Below, piece by piece: positions 32,476 to 40,822 of a stretch of 64,000 bases of DNA. The notes under the pieces were generated by a model. That model saw nothing but the letters and a program-made list of their open reading frames with translations, did no database searches and had not been told where the DNA came from. Origin of the DNA: JAAYBQ01 sp035403465 (GTDB lineage Bacteria; Spirochaetota; UBA4802; UBA5550); contig DAONFG010000001.1 of assembly GCA_035403465.1 (NCBI GenBank), positions 181,408 through 245,407 on the forward strand. The letters are read 5' to 3'. The translations under genes were made by a program, and so were the position numbers. The stretch's first letter is position 1. Each line of letters begins with the position of its first letter.

Positions 32476-32765
32476 AATATTTACAGAATTCAACACTGAA
32501 ATTTTATCCGGAAAAATGCACAGGCTGCGGCCGCTGCACCGAGGTATGCCCCCACGCCGTGTTCGAAATGAATGATAAAAAGGCCGTGATGAAGCATAAG
32601 GACAGGTGCATGGAGTGCGGTGCCTGCGCAAAGAACTGCGCGTTCGGTGCTGTTACTGTGAATTCAGGAGTTGGCTGTGCTGCAGCTGTGATTACAGGGA
32701 TGCTGCGAGGGACAGAGCCGGTTTGTGGGTGCGATTCCACAGGCGGTGCAGGGTGCTGTGGGTAG
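32472..32765 (+). CDS. hgcB: mercury methylation ferredoxin HgcB
   Basis: This 97-residue protein has two complete 4Fe-4S motifs, CTGCGRCTEVCP (Cys16-26) and CMECGACAKNCA (Cys46-56). It also has the HgcB-specific extra Cys in GVGCAAA (Cys69), a CGC pair (85, 87) and the terminal GCCG pair (Cys95, Cys96). HgcB reduces the HgcA corrinoid, and its extra and terminal Cys residues are thought to handle Hg(II). The start overlaps the hgcA stop (ATGA), with AGGGGA as ribosome binding site. The last residues match the usual C-terminal Cys pair, so the gene appears intact. Confidence 0.95.
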   Translation: MKYLQNSTLKFYPEKCTGCGRCTEVCPHAVFEMNDKKAVMKHKDRCMECGACAKNCAFGAVTVNSGVGCAAAVITGMLRGTEPVCGCDSTGGAGCCG

Positions 32766-32848
32766 GATATATCTGCCCATCTAATAACAAATTGACATTA
32801 ATGTAAACTGTCTGTAAATTATAGCATACTGCATTAAGGAGAACAACA

Positions 32849-33409
32849 ATGCCCGAAACTAAAACCATTGATGATATTATCAAAACCCATGTAATCTATG
32901 CCATGACAGCAGGAGCAATACCTGTGCCTGTGGCTGACTTTGTTGCCGTATCTGCAATCCAGTATGACCTGATACAGAAGGTGGCCGAATTTCACAAGGT
33001 TGATTATGACTCGAACAAGGGTAAGACCCTGGCAACATCAATTGCAGGCGCGTCTGCTTCAAGGCTGGGCGCGAGTATTGTGAAGGCGCTGCCTGGTATC
33101 GGCACGGTCCTGGGGATTGCTTCACAGGTAATTATATCAGGCGCAACAACCTATGCCCTTGGTAAATTGTTCGACAGCCACTTTGTCAATAATGGAACAC
33201 TTGAGAGCCTTAACACGGAAGCGGTAAAGGCTAAGTACAAGGAATATGTTGATAAGGGTAAAGAGTACGCGAAGAACCTGAAAAAAAGTTTTTCAAAGGA
33301 TGATGTTTTATCAACGATTGAAAAGCTGAAGGAGCTGAAAGATTCAGGAGCGATCTCCGAAGACGAGTTCCAGAGTCTGAAGGAAAAACTGTTGAACAAG
33401 GTGAAGTAA
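32849..33409 (+). CDS. DUF697-like protein with C-terminal SHOCT motif
   Basis: This 186-residue protein has AAGGAG upstream. Residues about 8-130 show the DUF697/YcjF-like pattern of hydrophobic helices (YAMTAGAIPVPVADFVAVSAIQYDL, ALPGIGTVLGIASQVIISGATTYALGKLF). Residues about 153-183 form a SHOCT-type helix pair (TIEKLKELKDSGAISEDEFQ). Association with membranes is likely, and function is unknown. It is 83 bases downstream of hgcB with its own ribosome binding site; linkage to mercury methylation is not implied. Confidence 0.8.
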   Translation: MPETKTIDDIIKTHVIYAMTAGAIPVPVADFVAVSAIQYDLIQKVAEFHKVDYDSNKGKTLATSIAGASASRLGASIVKALPGIGTVLGIASQVIISGATTYALGKLFDSHFVNNGTLESLNTEAVKAKYKEYVDKGKEYAKNLKKSFSKDDVLSTIEKLKELKDSGAISEDEFQSLKEKLLNKVK

Positions 33410-33441
33410 AATATGGTATTGCAGAATTATATGTCATCTTC

Positions 33442-33497
33442 TCTCCGGCGGAGATTAATATTTTTCCAAAGATAGATTCCCGCTTTCGCGGGAATGA
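33442..33497. repeat. two-hairpin dispersed repeat, left copy
   Basis: A CTCCG-g-CGGAG palindrome (33443-33453) is followed by ATTCCCGC-tttc-GCGGGAAT (33476-33495) and GAC. The same pair occurs in opposite orientation at 37418-37500, so the copies bracket the AOR/rtcB/archease block as inverted repeats. Confidence 0.7.
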
Positions 33498-33519
33498 CTG
33501 TCATATCAGTTCAACACTG

Positions 33520-35397
33520 TCAGAAGTCCTTAAGAGTTTCCTGTATGCCCTTGTGTATCTCGTACCAGAAACTCAGGGCTGCCTCTTTTTTGTCCTTTTC
33601 AAATTCAGCAAGCCATTTCTCAAGATCGGGATGTTTTTCTCCATCAACATCCCGTTTCCGCTTAAGGAAAGTGTGGATAAAATCTATATTTCTTTCACCC
33701 TCCCAGAACATTGATGCGTTACGGCTGTTAATACGGGCTGCGGCCCTTGATATTTTATAAAGGTACTGTTCCTGCATCCCGAACAGCGATTCCATCACTT
33801 CCGGTATCATCTCCTCGGCCCACTTCCTGTGAAACCTGCACATCCCCATGTTGTCAATAATCAGTTCCTTTTTAAACCTGATTGCATCCTGCCGTCCCAG
33901 TTCGCGGGGAGGCATGAATTCCTCGCCATAATGCATAAAATATTTTCCCATAATTGCCATTGGCGAAAGTACACCCGGTGTCCAGTACTGGTTAGGCACC
34001 ATCCAGCCGTTCCTTGCGAATGAAACACAGACGAACCTGTCCATGATCTCCTTGTTATGCTTGCCTGATAAGCGTCGTGCGAGTTTACGTGCGCCGGTCC
34101 TGAGGTCAATAGGGCTGCGGCCTTCAACAATCGAGTCGAGTATTTCACAGCCTATTTCCGCGTTATGCATTGAGTCTTTTACCACGTCAAAATTGTCCGG
34201 ATCAAACTTCGGGAGCCGGTCTGTGAGCCCCAGGTCCGTAGGCTTTAAAAGTCCGTCAGCCATACAGTCCATGAGCCATGCCACTACACCGCCTGCCGAT
34301 ATCGCGTCGAACCCGTACATGTCTGCCCTGTGGTTCAGCATTTCTGCGGCACGCTGGTCAAATATGCCTGAAAGGGGGCCCATGGTCTGGTATGGTTCAT
34401 AGTCTTTTTTAAATTCACCGCGCATCTTTTTGCATACAGCAACGCAGGGTTCACCGCACGTAGTCTGCTGCTTGGTTGCTATGGTCTCCTCGTTGAACTG
34501 CTTAAGGTAATGGTTGCGCACAAATTTTTCATGTATCTCAAGGCGCTTCTCCTCAGTCATGTAAATGCTGCGGTAATTGAACGATATCATGCGTCCGCCG
34601 AGCGTCGCGTAATTTACGCCGAAAGTTCCGCCTGTGTTGAAGTTTTCTTCAAACCTGTACTTCGCGGTAGCCTCAAGGTCTTTTGCTGCAAGCTTCTTGT
34701 TGTACTTATCCACGAACCACTGGTCCGCGACAGTCCTGTCCCTGAAGTCCTGGTCAATGAATGTTCCGCCGTATATTATCGCCACAAGTCCATGCTCCTG
34801 GTACATCTTTGATCCGAACCCGCCGCGTCCTGCCCACGTGTCTACCCGTGATATTTCGCCTTTCTTTATTGGCATGGATGCTATGGCTGCATAACCTGTA
34901 TATACAGCTGCAGGCCCGGTCACCAGGATGCGCGGATCATTGTTGTACTGTGTTTCGAACATGTCGTAAACATGATCAGTGAGTGAGTAAATTCCGCCAC
35001 GGCCGCTTTTCCATATGTTCATGATATCAAGGGGCTGAATGTCTATCTGGATCTCTTCGCCGTGTATCCTGTTAAGGTAAAGTACCGATGGGGTTGGAGC
35101 CTTGCCCCTGATTGCAAGCATGTCAATACCAAGGTCGTTGAACACAAGACCCGCGCCCCCCATGGTGGAAACATAGAATCCGCTCCATGCAGGGGAGAAC
35201 CCGGTTACGATAAGCCTGTTTGATCCTGGAAATATTGAACCTGCAAGAAGACCAGTGCCTATGTTCAGACTGTCAAAATGACGGGACAGGTGCAGTCCCA
35301 GGTCAACGGGTCCGAAATAATCACCAACCTTATACCTGTTTACTTTATAGAAACCATCCGCGACATTAACTATGAGTGCTTTTAAATATGTATTCAT
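33520..35397 (-). CDS. aldehyde:ferredoxin oxidoreductase-family tungsten/molybdopterin enzyme
   Basis: This 625-residue protein has AGGGG upstream of the ATG. It shows the AOR N-terminal pattern (RLIVTGFSPAWSGFYVSTMGGAG, GIDMLAIRGKAP), the pterin-binding GRGGFGSKM and the cluster motif CGEPCVAVC (about residues 307-315), then GFDAISAGGVVAWLMD. A late Cys (VCVSF, about 445) is a candidate fourth ligand. The Cys spacing differs from the CxxCxxxC of archaeal AOR, so it may belong to a side branch. The family oxidises aldehydes or reduces acids with ferredoxin under anaerobic conditions; substrate and metal (W or Mo) are undetermined. It is the 3'-most gene after rtcB and archease. Confidence 0.85.
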   Translation of the reverse strand: MNTYLKALIVNVADGFYKVNRYKVGDYFGPVDLGLHLSRHFDSLNIGTGLLAGSIFPGSNRLIVTGFSPAWSGFYVSTMGGAGLVFNDLGIDMLAIRGKAPTPSVLYLNRIHGEEIQIDIQPLDIMNIWKSGRGGIYSLTDHVYDMFETQYNNDPRILVTGPAAVYTGYAAIASMPIKKGEISRVDTWAGRGGFGSKMYQEHGLVAIIYGGTFIDQDFRDRTVADQWFVDKYNKKLAAKDLEATAKYRFEENFNTGGTFGVNYATLGGRMISFNYRSIYMTEEKRLEIHEKFVRNHYLKQFNEETIATKQQTTCGEPCVAVCKKMRGEFKKDYEPYQTMGPLSGIFDQRAAEMLNHRADMYGFDAISAGGVVAWLMDCMADGLLKPTDLGLTDRLPKFDPDNFDVVKDSMHNAEIGCEILDSIVEGRSPIDLRTGARKLARRLSGKHNKEIMDRFVCVSFARNGWMVPNQYWTPGVLSPMAIMGKYFMHYGEEFMPPRELGRQDAIRFKKELIIDNMGMCRFHRKWAEEMIPEVMESLFGMQEQYLYKISRAAARINSRNASMFWEGERNIDFIHTFLKRKRDVDGEKHPDLEKWLAEFEKDKKEAALSFWYEIHKGIQETLKDF

Positions 35398-35500
35398 AAG
35401 AGACCCCTGTGTAAAATAGCTGAATCATATATAATATTATAATCTGATAAAATCAATCAAATCAGGCTTTGAGAGGGCACGTTGTATGTTTTTTTTAACA

Positions 35501-35932
35501 TTATACGTCGAATACGGTTACGGCAATAAAGGTCCCGTGATGTTCATAAACTTTAAGCCCGTGGAGAGTAACAGCCTTGATATCTACCCTGAATTTATGC
35601 CTCTCCCTGTCAATTGTTTCCCCGGCAAGTGTATAGCGGCAGGTGTACGTGCCGGATTCTTTTGTGACCTCTACTGATTCAGGGAGCAGCAGGAGGCTTT
35701 GCGAGTCCTTGTAGAAAAGAAATTCATTCAGGTATTCAAAGTAGAGCATGTCGAGTTCACTGTTCCGAATTTCACCCGTGATTCTTTCAACGCGGTTTAT
35801 CACGGAGATATCCTCTGCCAGTTCACTCATCAGTGTGTTCCCTGCGTTTACAAAGAGGTCAGCGGCTGTACCGCCTTTAATCCGCACTGCAAGATCAGCG
35901 CTTGTCATGTCATGAATTATTTCGTAGTCCAT
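35501..35932 (-). CDS. archease (RtcB activator)
   Basis: This 143-residue protein has the archease pattern: an acidic N-terminus beginning YEIIHDMTSADLAVRIKG, YFEYLNEFLFYKD (about 65-77), and the end block DIKAVTLHGLKV with a terminal VTVFDV, whose acidic residues bind metal. Archease speeds guanylylation and multiple turnover by the RNA ligase RtcB. Here its start codon follows the rtcB stop directly (TGAATG), supporting the partnership and translational coupling. Confidence 0.88.
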   Translation of the reverse strand: MDYEIIHDMTSADLAVRIKGGTAADLFVNAGNTLMSELAEDISVINRVERITGEIRNSELDMLYFEYLNEFLFYKDSQSLLLLPESVEVTKESGTYTCRYTLAGETIDRERHKFRVDIKAVTLHGLKVYEHHGTFIAVTVFDV

Positions 35933-37381
35933 TCAGCCCTTTATGTTCCCCACTGGTTCAAGTTTAGCCACCACCTTTCCCAGTCCGGCTTTCTCTGCAG
36001 AATGGACAACCTCACCCAGATTCTTGTAAGCACCCCCGGCCTCCTCTGCCAGACCCGCGAAGGAGGCTGTGCGGATCAGTATCCCGTGTGACTCCATGCT
36101 TTTCTGAAGTTCGCGGCCGTTAAAATGTTTTTTAGCTTCATGACGCGACATGGTCCTGCCGCTGCCGTGAACTGTCGTGTAGAAGGCCGCAGCACCGCTT
36201 TCAGTGCCGCACATGACGCATGACCCGCTCTCCATGCTTCCACCAACAAGCACGGGCTGCCCGATAGACCTGTACTTTTCAGGGATGTCAGGGCTGCCTG
36301 GAGGGAACGCGCGCGTCGCACCCTTCCTGTGTATAAGCAGTCTCTTCTCTTTTCCGTTTACAGTATGGCTCTCAAGCTTGGCAGTATTGTGGCATACGTC
36401 GTACACGTTGTTTACCTGGAGACCGGGTGTTTTACCGAACATCTCGTGGAGTATTTCACGTGTCCTGTGGAGGATGAGCTGGCGGTTAAGGAAGGCAATG
36501 TTGATAGCGCAGTTCATTGCCGCAAAATAATCCTTTCCCTCTTTCGAATAGAAGGGGGCACAGGCAAGTTCCCTGTCCGGCAGAGAGTACCCGAACCTCT
36601 TCTGCTGTGAAGCGAAAAGCTGCAGGTAATCGGTGGCAACCTGGTGACCGAAACCCCTGCTGCCTGTATGGATCATGATCATAACCTGGTCATCTTTGTT
36701 TATGCCGAAAACCGAAGCAGTAGCGGGATCTGTTATGTTTCCCTTGCGCGCAACCTGTATCTCAAGATAATGGTTTCCTGAACCGAGTGAGCCGATCTGT
36801 CCCGCGCCTCGCTCCCGTGCCCTGGACGAAACAGAGGCAGGGTCTGCTCCGCGGATCATGCCGTTCTCCTCTGTGAACTCGCAGTCTGCCGGAACCCCGA
36901 AGCCGTGATCGATTGCCCACTTTGCTCCCTTCACCATTGCCTCGTCAAACTGACTCTCTGTAAGCTTTACTATGCCGCCTGAACCCACGCCTGCGGGGAT
37001 GCTGCGGAAAAGCGTATCAACAAGTTCCTTTATCTGCGGTTTAACTTCACCGTATGTCAGCGTGGTCGAGACCAGGCGCACACCGCAGTTTATGTCAAAA
37101 CCGATCCCGCCGGGTGAGATAATTCCTGTGTCAGGATCTATTGCGGCAACACCCCCTATGGGAAACCCGTACCCTGAATGCGCGTCGGGCATGCAGAGCG
37201 CCGGGCCTGTTATGCCGGGGAGTGTTGTAACGTTTATAATCTGCGTGAAGACTGCATTATCCATTTCACGGATAAGTTTTTCCGAGGCATAGATTCGTGC
37301 AGGCACCTTCATGCCGGGCGACGCATCGGCCGGAATTTCGAAGAGGAAGTCGCTGATCTGCTTAATCTGGTTTCTGTTCAT
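35933..37381 (-). CDS. rtcB: RNA-splicing ligase RtcB
   Basis: RtcB joins 2',3'-cyclic phosphate or 3'-phosphate RNA ends to 5'-OH ends using GTP and Mn(II). The 482-residue protein has the metal motif FDINCGVRL (Asp96, Cys99), MPDAHSGYGFPIGG (about 64-77), GSLGSGNHYLEIQ, HTGSRGFGHQ and the guanylylated-His region VHGSGRTMSRHEA (about 404-416). It ends in a typical basic, glycine-rich block. The gene is followed immediately by archease. RNA repair after damage is the likely role; a tRNA-splicing role is less likely in bacteria. The start ATG lacks a clear Shine-Dalgarno sequence. Confidence 0.95.
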   Translation of the reverse strand: MNRNQIKQISDFLFEIPADASPGMKVPARIYASEKLIREMDNAVFTQIINVTTLPGITGPALCMPDAHSGYGFPIGGVAAIDPDTGIISPGGIGFDINCGVRLVSTTLTYGEVKPQIKELVDTLFRSIPAGVGSGGIVKLTESQFDEAMVKGAKWAIDHGFGVPADCEFTEENGMIRGADPASVSSRARERGAGQIGSLGSGNHYLEIQVARKGNITDPATASVFGINKDDQVMIMIHTGSRGFGHQVATDYLQLFASQQKRFGYSLPDRELACAPFYSKEGKDYFAAMNCAINIAFLNRQLILHRTREILHEMFGKTPGLQVNNVYDVCHNTAKLESHTVNGKEKRLLIHRKGATRAFPPGSPDIPEKYRSIGQPVLVGGSMESGSCVMCGTESGAAAFYTTVHGSGRTMSRHEAKKHFNGRELQKSMESHGILIRTASFAGLAEEAGGAYKNLGEVVHSAEKAGLGKVVAKLEPVGNIKG

Positions 37382-37417
37382 AGGTTTAATCGTAAGATGT
37401 ATTATTTATTTCTTAAT

Positions 37418-37500
37418 GTCATTCCCGTGAAAACGGGAATCCATTGATATTTAATATTCTGTTGCTAAAATTATGGATCTCCGCCTTCGCGGAGATGAGA
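37418..37500. repeat. two-hairpin dispersed repeat, right copy
   Basis: GTCATTCCCG-tgaaaa-CGGGAAT (37418-37440) is followed by ATCTCCGC-cttc-GCGGAGAT (37477-37496). It is the inverted counterpart of 33442-33497 and lies upstream of rtcB. Confidence 0.7.
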
Positions 37501-37628
37501 TTAATGACTTAATACAACAGATAGAATTTATTGTATTATTAATATACAAACAAATAAGCAACAAATCCTGAAAATATTATTGATATGCCGCTGAACAGAT
37601 TATATTTTATGAAAAAGCAGGTGATTAA

Positions 37629-38045
37629 ATGAAACAGGTCAGGTTCAAATGCAGAAAGTGCGGGTATCAGCAGATAATACCGTACAAGACCGAAAGCGTA
37701 CTCTGCGGCAACTGCGGCACATGGAACAGACCGCGCAGCCTGTTTTCCGGCGTTGAACAGGCTGCTCCGGAAGAGAAAAACGAAGGATCAATTCTTCAGA
37801 AAGTTCCGGGTACGATCCACAGTGAAATCCCCGATGCTTTTCCAGGCACAGAAAAAAAAGATATTCCTGAACCGGAGGATGGGAAATCTGCAAAACCCGG
37901 TCTCCTTTCCCTTGTAACAATACTCTTTGTGGCTGCACCTGTCATAAGCATTATTGTCAAAAAACTAAATCTCCCGCCGGCATCAACATTTATCATTCTC
38001 GCTGCTGTTATAATTGTGTTTAACCTGATGAAAAAAAGATCTTGA
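37629..38045 (+). CDS. zinc-ribbon membrane protein of unknown function
   Basis: This 138-residue protein begins with a zinc ribbon (FKCRKCGYQQ and LCGNCGTW, four Cys at about 8-35). A charged, Pro/Glu-rich linker of about 50 residues follows, and two membrane segments at about 94-110 and 117-133. A similar ribbon-plus-membrane layout is found in another small gene at 61950-62318, with the same unknown function. It precedes dinG by 56 bases and could share its transcript. Confidence 0.65.
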   Translation: MKQVRFKCRKCGYQQIIPYKTESVLCGNCGTWNRPRSLFSGVEQAAPEEKNEGSILQKVPGTIHSEIPDAFPGTEKKDIPEPEDGKSAKPGLLSLVTILFVAAPVISIIVKKLNLPPASTFIILAAVIIVFNLMKKRS

Positions 38046-38101
38046 TAAATACCCTCTAATGACCGATTCTGGATCACGTTAAAAACGGGACATAATCGCA
38101 G

Positions 38102-40069
38102 ATGAAAGATATATTCGGCCCCGGCGGCCACCTTGACACACAGCTGACAGAATACGAGTACAGGGAGAGCCAGCTACTCATGGCCTCGTTTATTCATGAA
38201 CGGCTGCATCACCTTGAAAACGGGATTGTCGAGGCTGGAACAGGAACCGGTAAGACCATGGCATACCTGATACCGGCCCTGCGCTACGCTTCAGAGACCG
38301 ATAAAAAAATCGCAATCACCACCGAAACCCGCGCACTCCAGAAACAGCTTGTGGAGAAGGATATTCCGCTTGTACAGAAAATATTCAGGGAGAACCTGTG
38401 CGCTGATTTTAAGTACGCCATCTGTTTCGGCAGCTCCAATTACCCATGCCGCAAAAGGTTCGAGCGCGCGCTCCGCAAGGGTGAATTTGAACGCGTTGAC
38501 CTTGAACACATGAACCGTGTCGCGCAGATGTTCAGGCAGAAAAAAATATTCACATGGTTTGACGCGGATGTTCCTTTCAGGCTGTGGGAGGAGATCAGCC
38601 GTGATCCCGAGGTGTGCGATCAGCAGAGGTGCCAGTTCGCGTCGCAGTGCCAGTTCCAGGCTGCACGCAGGGAGTGGGCTCAGGCGGACCTGCTGGTCAT
38701 GAACCACTACCTTTTCTTTTCCAATGTGGGTTCGGGTAAATCCTACCTCCCTGTTTCTGATGTGGTCATCTTTGATGAGGCGCATTCGGTCGAACAGATC
38801 GCATCGAAGCAGCTTGGTTTTTCTGTTGACTATGAAGCCCTGGTAAACCTGCTGCAGCGTTTTTTTCAGCGGGGAAAACGCGGTATAATAAACAGTTTTG
38901 CATCGAATGACCTGCGCCAGGAGGCCATGCATGAGCTTGAGACAGTGGCAAAGACTGGCCAGGTATTCTTCGAGAAGATCAAGTCTCTGTTCATCAATGA
39001 CCGGGAGACTGTACGAAGGATTATAGCCCCGCTTGATATCGGCGATGAGTTGTATACGGCAATCGAAAAGTTTCTCCTTGTTGTTGCCAGGGGTGAAGAC
39101 GACCTTGATGAGGATGAACTGCGCGTTGAGTATGAACCTGCAAAAAACAGGCTCTCTGCTTTTTCCCAGTCGCTTAAGTCATTTGTCGGGGTGCTGGTGC
39201 CGGACTTTGTCTACTGGATAGAGAGGAGTTCATCGGACCTGCTTGGCAATGTTGCGCTCACAGGCCGTCCCCTGAACATTGACATGATCATGAAACAGGA
39301 AGTATATTCGTTCTATGAATCATCGGTGTTTGTTTCGGCAACACTTTCAGTTAAGAATGACTTCTCATTCTTCAGCGCAACAACCGGTTTCGAGAATGGG
39401 AGCGGCATTGTCCTTGACTCGCCATTCAACTACAGGGAGCAGATGCTCGTCTACCTGGGTGCAGACCTTCCGTCGCCTGAAAATGACCGTTTCCCTGCAG
39501 AGGCTGCAAAGGCATGCGCACATATAATCAACATACTCAGCGGCAGGTGCCTGATACTTTTTACTTCATATGCCATGCTCCGCACCGTACGTACCATGCT
39601 CGAAAAGTTAACCACCTGTACAATATACTCGCAGGATACAATGACCGCGTCAAAGGCCCTGAACCTTTACATCAATGACCCGCACTCAGTACTTATGGGC
39701 ACGCACTCATATTGGCAGGGTATAGACCTGCCCGGAGACCTGGTGAGAGGGGTGATCATCATGCGCCTTCCCTTTGCAGTGCCTGACACGCCTGTGATGG
39801 AGGCAAAGTTCGAACGTTTAAAAAATGAAGGGAAGAATCCGTTTGTTTACCTGCAGATCCCCGAAGCTGTGCTGAAGATGAAACAGGGAGCAGGCAGGCT
39901 TATACGCAGGGGGAGCGACCGGGGTATTGTGGCCATACTCGATTCAAGGATAAAGACAAAGAGTTACGGATCGATCTTCACAGACTCCCTCCCGGTGTGC
40001 GAAAAGGTTTTATCGCTAAAAGACCTCACGGAGAAGTATAAGAAGATGATTCAGGTGCAGGAGAACTGA
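38102..40069 (+). CDS. dinG: DinG-family ATP-dependent helicase (XPD-like, 4Fe-4S)
   Basis: This 655-residue superfamily 2 helicase has Walker A EAGTGTGKT (44-52), DEAH (225-228), the motif FVSATLS, motif V/VI blocks GTHSYWQGIDLPG and QGAGRLIRR, and four Cys between motifs Ia and II (116, 172, 177, 183). These Cys match the iron-sulfur cluster of XPD/DinG helicases. DinG unwinds 5'-3', resolving R-loops and recombination intermediates. The gene symbol follows the family; YoaA-type relatives are the alternative. The ATG at 38102 gives the conserved N-terminus, without an exonuclease domain. Confidence 0.9.
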   Translation: MKDIFGPGGHLDTQLTEYEYRESQLLMASFIHERLHHLENGIVEAGTGTGKTMAYLIPALRYASETDKKIAITTETRALQKQLVEKDIPLVQKIFRENLCADFKYAICFGSSNYPCRKRFERALRKGEFERVDLEHMNRVAQMFRQKKIFTWFDADVPFRLWEEISRDPEVCDQQRCQFASQCQFQAARREWAQADLLVMNHYLFFSNVGSGKSYLPVSDVVIFDEAHSVEQIASKQLGFSVDYEALVNLLQRFFQRGKRGIINSFASNDLRQEAMHELETVAKTGQVFFEKIKSLFINDRETVRRIIAPLDIGDELYTAIEKFLLVVARGEDDLDEDELRVEYEPAKNRLSAFSQSLKSFVGVLVPDFVYWIERSSSDLLGNVALTGRPLNIDMIMKQEVYSFYESSVFVSATLSVKNDFSFFSATTGFENGSGIVLDSPFNYREQMLVYLGADLPSPENDRFPAEAAKACAHIINILSGRCLILFTSYAMLRTVRTMLEKLTTCTIYSQDTMTASKALNLYINDPHSVLMGTHSYWQGIDLPGDLVRGVIIMRLPFAVPDTPVMEAKFERLKNEGKNPFVYLQIPEAVLKMKQGAGRLIRRGSDRGIVAILDSRIKTKSYGSIFTDSLPVCEKVLSLKDLTEKYKKMIQVQEN

Positions 40070-40078
40070 AGAGACCTG

Positions 40079-40750
40079 CTACTTCACCGCTTCCCACTGG
40101 TACTTCTCTCTTCTGTTATTCACAAAATAACCGTTGATTCTCTTTCCCGATTTGCTGTAGGTTCCTGAAAACTTCTGGGTAAAAAGATTGTTTGCTCCCA
40201 GCCGGTTCATCTCTTTAACAGTTGTTGCGGACCTTGTGAAATTTATCCTGTCACCGGTAATTTTTATTCCTGTCAAATACTCAGTGACGCCGTTTGCCCA
40301 CCCGGGAAACCTGACTGTCCCGTATATTTTTTCTTCCTTTTCATAAAGAACAAGTGTGCCTTCATGACCCTGCACATTGATTTTGAACCTGCCAAGACGT
40401 CCTGTATCGGGGCTTTCATCGTTTTCATCACCTTCTTCGCCAGCAGGAATAAATTCGATGTATTTTATGGATTGAGTTGATATAATGGAAAAGCTGAATG
40501 TGCCGGTTTCATCTGCAAGCGCGGCATCTTTCTTTTGTGAAATAAATGAACTTTTACTGCAGATAATGGTTTCACCACAGAGGTGAAATTTTTTTATCAT
40601 GAAATAGTTGCCGTTTACATCAAGGACTAGTCCCCTGTGTGAAGTAATCGCGGTTCTTATGAACGGAGTAAGGATAAGTGCGGCTGAAAGTATTGATAGT
40701 ATTATAACTGTTATGCGAAGCTTTTTTGCGGATCTGTTGTCGGTTTCCAT
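40079..40750 (-). CDS. membrane-anchored protein of unknown function
   Basis: This 223-residue protein has AAGGAG nine bases before the ATG. It has one N-terminal membrane segment (about 12-33) after a short basic stretch, then a soluble extracytoplasmic part rich in beta strands with an acidic insert (EEGDENDESPDTG, about 104-116). No family was recognised. It converges on dinG with only nine bases between stops, and it follows the GCS2-type ligase gene on the same strand by 72 bases. Confidence 0.65.
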   Translation of the reverse strand: METDNRSAKKLRITVIILSILSAALILTPFIRTAITSHRGLVLDVNGNYFMIKKFHLCGETIICSKSSFISQKKDAALADETGTFSFSIISTQSIKYIEFIPAGEEGDENDESPDTGRLGRFKINVQGHEGTLVLYEKEEKIYGTVRFPGWANGVTEYLTGIKITGDRINFTRSATTVKEMNRLGANNLFTQKFSGTYSKSGKRINGYFVNNRREKYQWEAVK

Positions 40751-40822
40751 AAACTGTATCTCCTTTCCCTGTTTGCTTCAAGTCATAAATCCGGTTAAAG
40801 CGTAAAACATTGGCGCAGTTTT

